Virus record (IMG/VR): IMGVR_UViG_3300027977_000050
Coordinates: 1-49,901 of that record
From: a virus
Length of the DNA: 49,901 nucleotides
Direction: 5' to 3' (one strand)
Made by a program: the position numbers and the translations under genes. Position 1 is the stretch's first letter. Each line of letters begins with the position of its first letter. The notes under the pieces were generated by a model, which was not told the origin of the DNA, did not search any database, and worked only from the letters and a program-made list of their open reading frames with translations. Below are positions 39,887 through 47,236 of this stretch, piece by piece.

Positions 39887-42528
39887 TCAAGCTTCACCCT
39901 CATCAAATTACACTCAAGAATGATATTTATTCGAGTTGGAATGCGAACAACAGGAACGTGATTGCCGTGTTGCCAACCGGCGGTGGTAAATCTGTGATCG
40001 TTTCTGACATCACCTATGATGGTTTTAAAAGTAACATGCGCCAAGCAATTATCGCGCACCGCAATGAACTTGTCACACAAATGTCATCGCATATTGCACA
40101 GCGCGGCATTCCACATCGGATCATTGGTTCAGACAGCACCGTGCGGCAAGCCATTGACAAGCATTATAAGCAATTCGGGCGATCATTTATCCACCCATCC
40201 GCACCGACAGCGGTTGTGGGTGTGGACACGTTGATGTCGCGTAAAGACGATCTCGTGTCATGGGCGAAGCAGATTGACCGATGGACAGTTGATGAAAGTC
40301 ATCACGTTATCAAGACGAATAAATGGGGTCAAGCGGTTGAGATGTTCAGCAACGCACACGGTCTCGGTGTAACGGCCACACCGATTCGTGCGGATGGTCA
40401 AGGTTTGGGTCGTCATGCGGATGGTGTATTTGATGCGATGGTTCAAGGTCCATCGATGCGTTGGTTGATCGAGAACGGGTTTCTTGCTGATTACGATATT
40501 GTTTGTCCAAAATCTGATCTCTATGTCGACGATAAAATCGTTAGTAAGAACGGTGATTGGTCGAACCAAACACTGCGTAAAGCCGCTAAAAAATCGCACA
40601 TTGTTGGTGACGTTGTTGAAAATTATGTAAAGCACGCCAGTGGGCGTAAAGCGATTGTCTTTGCGACAGACGTTGAAACAGCCGGAGAAATTGCTAAAGA
40701 GTTCAACGAAGCAGGGATACGCGCTGCAAGCCTGAGTGCGGAATCTTTATCTACAGTTCGTGAAAAATATTTGAGCGAGTTCTCCGATGGTCGATTGAAA
40801 GTTTTGATCAATGTTGACCTCTTCGATGAAGGATTCGATTGTTTAGATTTACAAACTGAAGTGCTCACTCCTAACGGTTGGAAGAATTATGCGGATATGA
40901 AGAGTGAAAAAACTTGTTATGCTTGGAATAGCGATACAGGAGAAGCTGAAATAGTATCAGTCCAAAAATACGGTATTAGACTATTGAGGGACGGTGAAAA
41001 ATTACTAGAGATTAAAAGTCAGCATACAGACATTCGAGTAACTGAAAACCATCGTATATACTCAAAGGATGTAAATTATTATAAATATAATAGTGGTTTG
41101 TCAGATGATGTTAAAATATGCACTGCGGGGGAAATATATTCAAACTCGCGTAATAAGTTTGCATTACCAATATCATCGGAAAAAACATTTAAAGGACTGC
41201 CTCTGTGCGACGATGAGATACGTATTCTTGGTTGGTATATGACCGACGGATATATGACAAAGAACAATGCTCTTGAAATATACCAATCTAAAAAACATCA
41301 GATTAAAAAAATCAGAGACATGTTGGGACGTTTGGGTTGGTATTATACTGAGAGAGAAAGAATCATTAAATCATCTTATACAACGATAGGTAAATTGACA
41401 TGTTTCTATGTTCCAAAGAAGCAATTAGAACATCTATTACCTTACATGGATAAAAAGAATCCACCTTCAACTTTGAACGATTTATCGAAAGAACAATTTA
41501 AGATTCTTTGGGATACGATGATGGATGGTAATGGTTCTAAACAAGGTAATAAAGCGGGGGTATGTGTCACAAGATATAAAGGTCAAGTTGATTTTATAAC
41601 TTCCGCTGCTGTGGTACGCGGGTATGCTACAATGTACGGGACGTATCAAAGTAAGAATAATGTCAAAATGTACAACATGCGAATCCGTGATGAAAAGTGG
41701 ATGAGATTTTATCAGAAAGATAAAAGAGGTGCGAAATTTAAGTTTTATATTCCTAAACAGAAAGAAAGAGTGTGGTGTATAACCAATAGACTGGGAACAC
41801 TGATCACCCGACGTAACGGTAAAGTGATCATACTCGGCAACTGCCCATCCTGTGATGTTGTGATCCTCGCAAGGCCCACCGCATCACTTGGTAAATACCG
41901 TCAAATGATCGGGCGTGCGCTGCGCTATATGGATGGTAAGGTAGCTCGAATCATCGACCACGTGAGCAACGTGATTCGTCATAAACTACCTGATCAACAT
42001 ATCGCTTGGTCGCTCAACCGACGCGACAAACGTGCCAAACAGCTTAAAGACCCAGACGACATTGAGTTAACGGTATGCACCGCTTGTTCAAAACCCTATG
42101 AAAAATTCCGAACCGCTTGTCCATATTGTAACCATCAAAAGCCATTACCTGAGCCACGCAGCAGGAGCATCGAGATGGTCGAAGGTGATCTCATCCTGCT
42201 TGACCGAGCCACATTGGAGAAGATGCGCGGCAAGACCTTACTGGAAGCCCCAGGAGACGTGGCAAACAGGGTTGCTGCTGTCGCCGGTGTCATTGCGGGT
42301 AAGGGCGCGGCGAACCGCCAGATGGCCAAATTTGAGGCGCATCGAGACCTACGTGAATCAATTGCTCAATGGGCCGCTGTGGAGCGCGCGCGCGGGTTCA
42401 ACGATAGTGAAATTCAGCGTAAGTTTTACTTGACTACAGGGGTGGACATATTGAGCGCGTTGGACGCATCGAAGCCAGCTTCAGAGATGACCGAGATGGT
42501 TGAGCGCGTGAAAGGGTGGTATTTATGA
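39883..42528 (+). CDS. SF2 DNA helicase interrupted by an intein
   Basis: The 881-residue precursor holds a DEAD/DEAH-type helicase: LPTGGGKS (Walker A, residues 30-37), VDESHH (motif II), GVTATPIRADG (motif III), then INVDLFDEGFD (motif V) and QMIGRALR (motif VI). A 334-residue intein (residues 320-653) splits motif V. Removing it joins DEGFD to CPSCDVVILARP and leaves a 547-residue helicase. A CTACSKPYEKFRTACPYC zinc ribbon (about 732-749) follows. It would unwind DNA during replication or repair. Confidence 0.9.
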   Translation: MIKLHPHQITLKNDIYSSWNANNRNVIAVLPTGGGKSVIVSDITYDGFKSNMRQAIIAHRNELVTQMSSHIAQRGIPHRIIGSDSTVRQAIDKHYKQFGRSFIHPSAPTAVVGVDTLMSRKDDLVSWAKQIDRWTVDESHHVIKTNKWGQAVEMFSNAHGLGVTATPIRADGQGLGRHADGVFDAMVQGPSMRWLIENGFLADYDIVCPKSDLYVDDKIVSKNGDWSNQTLRKAAKKSHIVGDVVENYVKHASGRKAIVFATDVETAGEIAKEFNEAGIRAASLSAESLSTVREKYLSEFSDGRLKVLINVDLFDEGFDCLDLQTEVLTPNGWKNYADMKSEKTCYAWNSDTGEAEIVSVQKYGIRLLRDGEKLLEIKSQHTDIRVTENHRIYSKDVNYYKYNSGLSDDVKICTAGEIYSNSRNKFALPISSEKTFKGLPLCDDEIRILGWYMTDGYMTKNNALEIYQSKKHQIKKIRDMLGRLGWYYTERERIIKSSYTTIGKLTCFYVPKKQLEHLLPYMDKKNPPSTLNDLSKEQFKILWDTMMDGNGSKQGNKAGVCVTRYKGQVDFITSAAVVRGYATMYGTYQSKNNVKMYNMRIRDEKWMRFYQKDKRGAKFKFYIPKQKERVWCITNRLGTLITRRNGKVIILGNCPSCDVVILARPTASLGKYRQMIGRALRYMDGKVARIIDHVSNVIRHKLPDQHIAWSLNRRDKRAKQLKDPDDIELTVCTACSKPYEKFRTACPYCNHQKPLPEPRSRSIEMVEGDLILLDRATLEKMRGKTLLEAPGDVANRVAAVAGVIAGKGAANRQMAKFEAHRDLRESIAQWAAVERARGFNDSEIQRKFYLTTGVDILSALDASKPASEMTEMVERVKGWYL
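40840..41841 (+). mobile_element. Intein with LAGLIDADG homing endonuclease
   Basis: The 334-residue intein begins CLDLQTEVLTPNGWK (Cys1) and ends VIILGN before Cys+1 of the helicase. Block B is TENHRIY. The endonuclease has two LAGLIDADG-type helices: ILGWYMTDGY and ILWDTMMDGNG. Block F reads WCITNRLGTLIT. The penultimate residue is Gly rather than the usual His. The DNA is visibly richer in A and T than the helicase around it, which fits horizontal arrival. Confidence 0.88.
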
Positions 42529-42908
42529 AAGAATTGGCAGTAAGCAACCATGTGCGATTGCGCGCCGCGCAGCTCGGTATTGATCTGTGGCGCAACAATT
42601 CCGGCGGGTTCTACGATGATAACGGTCGGTTCGTGCGTTACGGTTTGGGCAGCTTTGTGGCTGAGAGAGATAAGAAAGCCTCATCCGATTTTATCGGCAT
42701 CACACCTGTGGTCATTCAACCTTGGATGGTCGGTCTGACGCTCGGTGTGTTCACTGCGATCGAAATGAAGGAAGAAGGATGGGTCTACAGACCATCGGAC
42801 AAGCGCGCCTTGTATCAAAATAATTTTATTGATATAGTGAAAAAAGCAGGAGGATATGGGGGTTTTGCGACTTGCCCTGATGACATCAACAGGATTATTG
42901 GACGATGA
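42525..42908 (+). CDS. VRR-NUC-type nuclease
   Basis: The start at ATG 42525 overlaps the helicase stop (ATGA). The 127-residue product has LWRNNSGGFYDDNGRFVRYG, SSDFIGI, and GVFTAIEMKEEGW with the catalytic E-X-K. FATCPDDI follows at the end. This is the compact VRR-NUC domain found in phages, often proposed to cut branched or Holliday junction DNA. Confidence 0.82.
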   Translation: MKELAVSNHVRLRAAQLGIDLWRNNSGGFYDDNGRFVRYGLGSFVAERDKKASSDFIGITPVVIQPWMVGLTLGVFTAIEMKEEGWVYRPSDKRALYQNNFIDIVKKAGGYGGFATCPDDINRIIGR

Positions 42909-43198
42909 AACACGGTAGCGTTATAAAAGAAAGGATATTGGAAGCAGGTGTTAAGGCTTGGGTCATTGATCCAACCTCCGTCACCGCAGCAAACATTGCA
43001 CGCATTCTCGGTATGCCAGCGCACGGGAATGTTTTATATCATTTCCCAAATGGCTCACTACGAGACGCTATTGCCGAATATGCTGTGCGGAACAAACACA
43101 AACAACTCGTTCCCATTCTCATTGCGTCACGTCATCCTTCTGTAGCAAAGCTAACGCCTTCCGAACGTGATCATTTTCTTCGGGCTTTATCGAGATAA
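42905..43198 (+). CDS. TetR-like HTH protein, 97 aa
   Basis: The N-terminal half has SVIKERILEAGVKAWVIDPT, then SVTAANIARILGMPAHGNVL and YHFPNGSLRDAIAEYAV. That is the three-helix TetR DNA-binding pattern ending in the YHF-N-L-A motif. The C-terminus is short, so the usual ligand domain is absent. Its last 80 bases overlap antisense to the methylase-like gene. Confidence 0.65.
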   Translation: MKHGSVIKERILEAGVKAWVIDPTSVTAANIARILGMPAHGNVLYHFPNGSLRDAIAEYAVRNKHKQLVPILIASRHPSVAKLTPSERDHFLRALSR

Positions 43199-43715
43199 GT
43201 TCTGGTCGTCCTTTGAAGCCAAAGTGCCAAATGTGCCAAGCATAAAATGTTTCACCTTTGGCAATTTTCCAATTGGCATTCATAGCACTCTTTGCGCGCC
43301 GACTAAAATAAGCAACGTATCGTGCAGGTGTATCTTCATAAAATGTTTCGCGTGTTTCGCTTTCTAAGAAGCTCATTTTGAGGAACGCCGCAACAATCGG
43401 TGCTTGCGTGAGAGACTTACGAAGAAATTCAATTGCATGTTTAAATGGTGGGTTCATGATCACAGCATCGTACATCACATTGTCAAATTGAGGCGTGTGT
43501 TGCAGGAAGTCGATTCCCGCGACACCGTAACCTCTATCCACAAGATCGGTGGAGACCACCTGATGCCCGTATAATTCGAGCGGCACAGACAGGTGGCCCT
43601 CGCCGCAAGATGGCTCACGGATCAACCTTGACCTGCCATCGTCAAATCCGAGCACTCTGAGCAAAGCGGGAAGGTTTGCGGGGTATGTTGCGTAGTAATC
43701 ATCTTTTTCACGCAT
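43119..43715 (-). CDS. DNA adenine methylase-like protein
   Basis: ATG 43715 overlaps the upstream stop (TGATG); a TTG at 43718 is less likely. The 198-residue product has REPSCGEGHLSVPLELYGHQ (the SAM-binding motif region) and AVIMNPPFKHAIEFL with the NPPF catalytic motif of N6-adenine and related methylases. The C-terminus lacks a clear target recognition domain. Convergent overlap with the TetR-like gene spans 43119-43198. Confidence 0.78.
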   Translation of the reverse strand: MREKDDYYATYPANLPALLRVLGFDDGRSRLIREPSCGEGHLSVPLELYGHQVVSTDLVDRGYGVAGIDFLQHTPQFDNVMYDAVIMNPPFKHAIEFLRKSLTQAPIVAAFLKMSFLESETRETFYEDTPARYVAYFSRRAKSAMNANWKIAKGETFYAWHIWHFGFKGRPELISIKPEENDHVRKALALLQKDDVTQ

Positions 43716-43897
43716 CAAAAACCTCTACCCAATTGTTTCATCCAGTATCGATATGTCCGGTAAGCGTCTTCTCGTGATGTGCATTCAATTTTTTCTATGG
43801 TTTCAGACATACGGGATTTTTTCTCAGTTACGAGAACGTACCATTTTAATCCATTGAATGATGGTCTATGAACGTACATTAGTCTGGTAACTTCCAT
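43715..43897 (-). CDS. Small unknown protein, 60 aa
   Basis: The product reads VHRPSFNGLKWYVLVTEKKS, then IEKIECTSREDAYRTYRYWM. It is basic, without recognised family. The stop overlaps the methylase-like start (TGATG). Confidence 0.5.
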   Translation of the reverse strand: MEVTRLMYVHRPSFNGLKWYVLVTEKKSRMSETIEKIECTSREDAYRTYRYWMKQLGRGF

Positions 43898-44103
43898 TGA
43901 TAAACTTCGCGCATACGTGATGAACCTGCACCGGCTTTACTACGTCTCAATATCAAACCTCTTTTATACCAATCTCGAAGCATCACTGACACATGCATGC
44001 GTGTTATTCTATCATCCAATTGTTCACTTAATACCAGCACATCCATTGCACTAAGCCAAATATCCTTACTGAGAACGTACATGATTGCTTCGCTTTGCTT
44101 CAT
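43879..44103 (-). CDS. Small winged-helix-like protein, 74 aa
   Basis: The pattern IWLSAMDVLVLSEQLDDRIT, then RMHVSVMLRDWYKRGLILRR, suggests a winged helix (helix pair, recognition helix, strand). DNA binding is inferred. It overlaps both neighbours. Confidence 0.5.
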   Translation of the reverse strand: MKQSEAIMYVLSKDIWLSAMDVLVLSEQLDDRITRMHVSVMLRDWYKRGLILRRSKAGAGSSRMREVYQWKLPD

Positions 44104-44368
44104 TATAAAGTTCCTCTAAGCGTTTAAGATCAGGGTGACTGTGTATCCATGAACCAGTTTCGGGCGAGAAGTTTTCTCTGAACCATTTGTCCAGATGTGG
44201 GCGGGGTGTATCGATTGATAGGTTGACTTTAAGACACTCTTGATCAAATTGGTGATCGCTCACCAGCGGATCATTGGCGACCTCGTAAGCATAAGCCCAG
44301 AGCGCGACATTGATCCGTCGTTTAACTTCCTTTTCTATCGTCGTCTGGTGGTAAAAGAGATTCCGCAT
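44066..44368 (-). CDS. DNA ligase Ia-domain-like protein, 100 aa
   Basis: The product follows a pattern known from phages and related to the Ia region of NAD-dependent ligases: RRINVALWAYAYEVANDPLV, then SDHQFDQECLKV, FFSPETG-like, and SWIHSHPDLKRLEELYNEA. It has no adenylation lysine, so it is not a ligase itself. The start overlaps the upstream gene by 47 bases and has no clear binding site, so the exact start is uncertain. Confidence 0.6.
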   Translation of the reverse strand: MRNLFYHQTTIEKEVKRRINVALWAYAYEVANDPLVSDHQFDQECLKVNLSIDTPRPHLDKWFRENFSPETGSWIHSHPDLKRLEELYNEAKRSNHVRSQ

Positions 44369-44699
44369 CGATAAGTCTAATCTTGATTAAAGCCCTGCGC
44401 GCAATGTTCAACATTTCATCTTTTCGCATCGGCACAGTGTGACCTTTGTCATTGCGTTTATAACCTTTTGCAATCTTCTCCATTGCTTCGGTAAGGATCG
44501 TTTCTCTCATTGGTTCACCTATACTTAAATGTGTGAGCGAATAATTCATTAAGATGTTACGACCAGTTTGATCAACGATGAGATCGTAAAACTCCTTACT
44601 AACGGTTGCACAACGCCCTTCAAGGGGTACACCGGCACGATTGTCTCGATCTTTTTTGCGTAACAGCATTTGATATTCAAGATGATTGTGCATGTTCAT
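44322..44699 (-). CDS. Unknown protein, 125 aa
   Basis: The product begins MNMHNHLEYQMLLRKKDRDN and continues with a helical C-terminus (KDEMLNIARRALIKIRLIDA). No family is recognised. It overlaps both neighbours, by 4 bases upstream and 47 downstream. Confidence 0.55.
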   Translation of the reverse strand: MNMHNHLEYQMLLRKKDRDNRAGVPLEGRCATVSKEFYDLIVDQTGRNILMNYSLTHLSIGEPMRETILTEAMEKIAKGYKRNDKGHTVPMRKDEMLNIARRALIKIRLIDAESLLPPDDDRKGS

Positions 44700-45277
44700 T
44701 GGTTCACCTTTTTGAAGTATTTGATGAAGATTATTTTTAATTCTTCTGCATCACTATTTGCTTTCTTATCAATTGGTTCAAAATTTTCAGCTTTGACAAT
44801 ATCATTGAGTTTAAAATAAATTTTACATGCTAACCACTCTTTGCCGATACACTGCGCCAGATCGACACAAGAACACAATGCTGCCGCTGCTGCACCGATA
44901 TCATTGTGAAGATTTGATAGTGCTGAGTAGGCAGAAAGAAATGTAGCGTAACAATATATGCTATCCACAATTCCATCGATTGAATCTCTTGCTTCTTGAA
45001 TTGCTGTACGAGGAAGTTGATCGTCTGGATACTTTGCTTCATAAAGATGTAAAACAGTTTCAGCACAATCTGCGGCAAAAAGACGTTTCTCTCTATCCAT
45101 ACCATCCACTGCAACCAGACATAAAGCAGCATATTTGACATTCGTCACTTCTAAGATAGTCATTAAATCTAAAGGTTCATTATCAGGTTGACTTCTACCA
45201 AGATAAACCAGAAGTTTAGTAAAAGCTTCTTCGTAAACGATCTTATTATTAATCTTGTTCAGTGTCGTATAGGTCAT
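44696..45277 (-). CDS. Imm-5-like (putative immunity) protein
   Basis: The 193-residue helical product has the pattern of the Imm-5-like family: AALCLVAVDGMDREKRLFAA, DCAETVLHLYEAKYPDDQ, LPRTAIQEARDS. Members are usually called putative immunity proteins because some lie next to toxin genes. No toxin gene is visible here. A role in superinfection or anti-defence is only a possibility. The base composition is more AT-rich than that of its neighbours. Confidence 0.65.
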   Translation of the reverse strand: MTYTTLNKINNKIVYEEAFTKLLVYLGRSQPDNEPLDLMTILEVTNVKYAALCLVAVDGMDREKRLFAADCAETVLHLYEAKYPDDQLPRTAIQEARDSIDGIVDSIYCYATFLSAYSALSNLHNDIGAAAAALCSCVDLAQCIGKEWLACKIYFKLNDIVKAENFEPIDKKANSDAEELKIIFIKYFKKVNQ

Positions 45278-45555
45278 TTTTTCTTCCTGAATAAATATGC
45301 TTTGGCTTTCTCAATCGTGATGGAGTGAGGCGCGTACAACTCTAACAATTCGACCAATCGCTCAATGAGGAAAATATGTTCATGAAATCTTCTGTACTCT
45401 TCGACGATCTGGTAAGGAGTATGAACACCGTGTAGCCATACTGCCTGATTGTCCTCGTTGAACACATGTGCCACATCGTTGTTGATGTAACCCACGTAAG
45501 TGTTGTCCATAAAAACTTTTTCAACGCCTTCTTCTTTTCTCACTGTTACGTGCAT
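45274..45555 (-). CDS. Unknown protein, 93 aa
   Basis: ATG 45555 overlaps the upstream stop (TAATG) with AGGAG just upstream. The product starts MHVTVRKEEGVEKVFMDNTY and ends in a basic tail (AYLFRKKK). Mixed strand and helix content; no family is recognised. Confidence 0.55.
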   Translation of the reverse strand: MHVTVRKEEGVEKVFMDNTYVGYINNDVAHVFNEDNQAVWLHGVHTPYQIVEEYRRFHEHIFLIERLVELLELYAPHSITIEKAKAYLFRKKK

Positions 45556-45764
45556 TAGAGTAACTCCTCTTTCCATTGTTGCACCGGATCGCTTATCAAA
45601 CCCATCGTGCCAATCTGAACCACTTTGTCCCCGCGTCTGAACGTGAATACATTTTCACGACCGACACGTTGAATGTTGGTTAGCACGGTTATTTTTTGGA
45701 GCGATTCAACCAATTGGTTATTGGCTTTCACAAGCTCATCAAATTTTTTGCGGGATATGAACAT
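45555..45764 (-). CDS. Small unknown protein on a likely leaderless transcript, 69 aa
   Basis: The product has a helical start (KKFDELVKANNQLVESLQKI) and then strands (NVFTFRRGDKVVQIGTMGLI). No Shine-Dalgarno sequence is visible. The -10 box of the promoter at 45771-45799 ends six bases before the ATG, so transcription probably starts at or next to the A of the start codon. Confidence 0.6.
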   Translation of the reverse strand: MFISRKKFDELVKANNQLVESLQKITVLTNIQRVGRENVFTFRRGDKVVQIGTMGLISDPVQQWKEELL

Positions 45765-45770
45765 GGTTTG

Positions 45771-45799
45771 AAGTTATGCTATCGCCCGAATCTTGTCAA
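45771..45799 (-). promoter_or_regulatory. Leftward promoter, leaderless
   Basis: On the minus strand TTGACA (45799-45794), 17 bases and TAACTT (45776-45771) end six bases before the start codon at 45764. The spacer contains ATTCG followed by a partial second half-site. Confidence 0.65.
45775..45791. promoter_or_regulatory. Degenerate copy of the dyad operator
   Basis: TATGC-TATCGCC-CGAAT keeps one perfect half-site and most of the middle of the copies at 1905 and 1936 (shared TATCGCGCGAATCTTG-like core). It sits in the spacer of the leftward promoter. Confidence 0.45.
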
Positions 45800-45813
45800 G
45801 GCGATTTTAGGCG

Positions 45814-45842
45814 TTGACAGGCGAAAGTGGGAACAGTAATAA
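45814..45842 (+). promoter_or_regulatory. Rightward promoter, leaderless
   Basis: TTGACA (45814-45819), a 17-base spacer and TAATAA (45837-45842) end six bases before ATG 45849, so the transcript should begin at or next to the start codon. It drives the HTH, methyltransferase and primase genes. Confidence 0.65.
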
Positions 45843-45848
45843 TCCGTC

Positions 45849-46025
45849 ATGCAGAAAAAAACCCTCAATCTCACCGAACTAGCGAAATATATTGGTATTC
45901 CCAAGCGAACCTTGTTTGACATGATTCGTAATGGACGTTTTCCAGTTGATCCGCTTATTAAAGCCACTCCTCGTCTCTGGTCAACTGAACAAGTTGATGC
46001 GTGGTTGAGGGGTGAAGGAAAATGA
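45849..46025 (+). CDS. Excisionase/AlpA-like HTH protein, 58 aa
   Basis: The 58-codon product has LTELAKYIGIPKRTLFDMIR, NGRFPVDPLI, then RLWSTEQVDAWL. This is the MerR/excisionase-type winged helix of AlpA and HTH_17 proteins. With no integrase in view, a transcriptional regulator is more likely than an excisionase. The stop overlaps the methyltransferase start (ATGA). No Shine-Dalgarno sequence is visible. Confidence 0.7.
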   Translation: MQKKTLNLTELAKYIGIPKRTLFDMIRNGRFPVDPLIKATPRLWSTEQVDAWLRGEGK

Positions 46026-47236
46026 GAGTATTGAGCCTTTTTGACGGCATGTCCGGCGGTATGTTCGCATTGCAGCGCGCAGGTGTACAGGTGGACAGCT
46101 ACATCGCAAGTGAGATTGATAAGTACGCGATCAAAGTTTCCCAAGCTAACTTTCCAAACATTATTCATGTGGGTGATGTTCGCAATGTGCGTTTCATGGT
46201 TGAAGCGGGTCTACTCGGCAAGATTGATCTTTTAATCGGTGGGTCGCCGTGCCAAGGGTTCAGTATGGCTGGTAAGGGTTTAGCATTCGATGATCCACGC
46301 AGCGCATTGTTTTTTGAATATGTTGCGGTGTTGAATGTGCTCCGCAAGCAGAATCCTGACCTCCTATTCTTACTTGAAAATGTGAAGATGAAGAAGGAAT
46401 GGTTAGCGGTAATTGATGAGCACATGGGTGTGAAGAGCGTGGTGATAAACTCTGCGTTGGTGAGCGCGCAGAATCGAGTGAGGCACTATTGGTGCAATTG
46501 GCCTGTGTCGCAACCTGCTGATCGTGGTTTGTATCTTCGTGACATTATTGAGACGGGTGAGGTTGATACGCAATGTGTAGCATTTGATGCGCCGAAAAAA
46601 TTGTTCAATGTGAACCCGAGCGGTAATGGGATGAACGGTTGGGTGTACAGCACTGACGCAAAAGCACCGACTGTTACGACCAATAAAGGTGAGGGCAACA
46701 AGATCACAGCACCTAAATACTTACCCGCATCAATCGTTGGCAGAAGATTAAATGAACGCGGTGTGAGGGATGACTACAACAAAGAAGTTCCCATAACTCA
46801 ATGCTTACAAGTTAAACATGACGATAAGAAAATGGGCTGTCTAACTACCGTTGATAAAGATAATGTTTTGTCAACGATGCCACCAGGTAGATACCCGTTA
46901 GTTCTCGCCGGTCATGTTCCTAAGATCACCGGCGGCGCAGTTCGCGGACGCAGCATTATTGACGGGAAAAGAAAAGATTATAAGGGTGCGTCAACTGAGC
47001 AGCGTTTAGAGGTTCGTGATGATGATAAATCAAACTGCGTTACCACTGTGGGTAAGGATAGTGTGCTCACGAATGGTATCACCTACCGCAAGCTGACCCC
47101 GCTGGAATGTGAACGGTTGCAAGGTGTGCCAGATGGAGCAACGGCCCATGTGAGCAACACGCAGCGGTATCGCATGTTGGGCAACGGTTGGCAAATTGAC
47201 ACTGTGGCGCATATTTTTTCGGAGATGCCCAGATGA
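46022..47236 (+). CDS. C5-cytosine DNA methyltransferase
   Basis: The 404-residue product contains motif I (LSLFDGMSGGMFALQRAG), motif IV with the catalytic Cys (GGSPCQGFS), the ENV motif VI (LLENVKMKK), QNRVRHYW (motif VIII) and motifs IX-X (LTPLECERLQGVP, RYRMLGNGW). The target region between them contains two copies of a segment, QCLQVKHDDKKMGCLTTVDK and EQRLEVRDDDKSNCVTTVGK. No restriction enzyme gene is adjacent, so it probably protects phage DNA or alters host marks. It overlaps the primase gene by 4 bases. Confidence 0.9.
   Translation: MRVLSLFDGMSGGMFALQRAGVQVDSYIASEIDKYAIKVSQANFPNIIHVGDVRNVRFMVEAGLLGKIDLLIGGSPCQGFSMAGKGLAFDDPRSALFFEYVAVLNVLRKQNPDLLFLLENVKMKKEWLAVIDEHMGVKSVVINSALVSAQNRVRHYWCNWPVSQPADRGLYLRDIIETGEVDTQCVAFDAPKKLFNVNPSGNGMNGWVYSTDAKAPTVTTNKGEGNKITAPKYLPASIVGRRLNERGVRDDYNKEVPITQCLQVKHDDKKMGCLTTVDKDNVLSTMPPGRYPLVLAGHVPKITGGAVRGRSIIDGKRKDYKGASTEQRLEVRDDDKSNCVTTVGKDSVLTNGITYRKLTPLECERLQGVPDGATAHVSNTQRYRMLGNGWQIDTVAHIFSEMPR

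Noticed and set aside
45849-46025. Excisionase with a nearby integrase and att site
   Set aside because: No integrase gene or candidate att core was found, so the protein is better read as a regulator.
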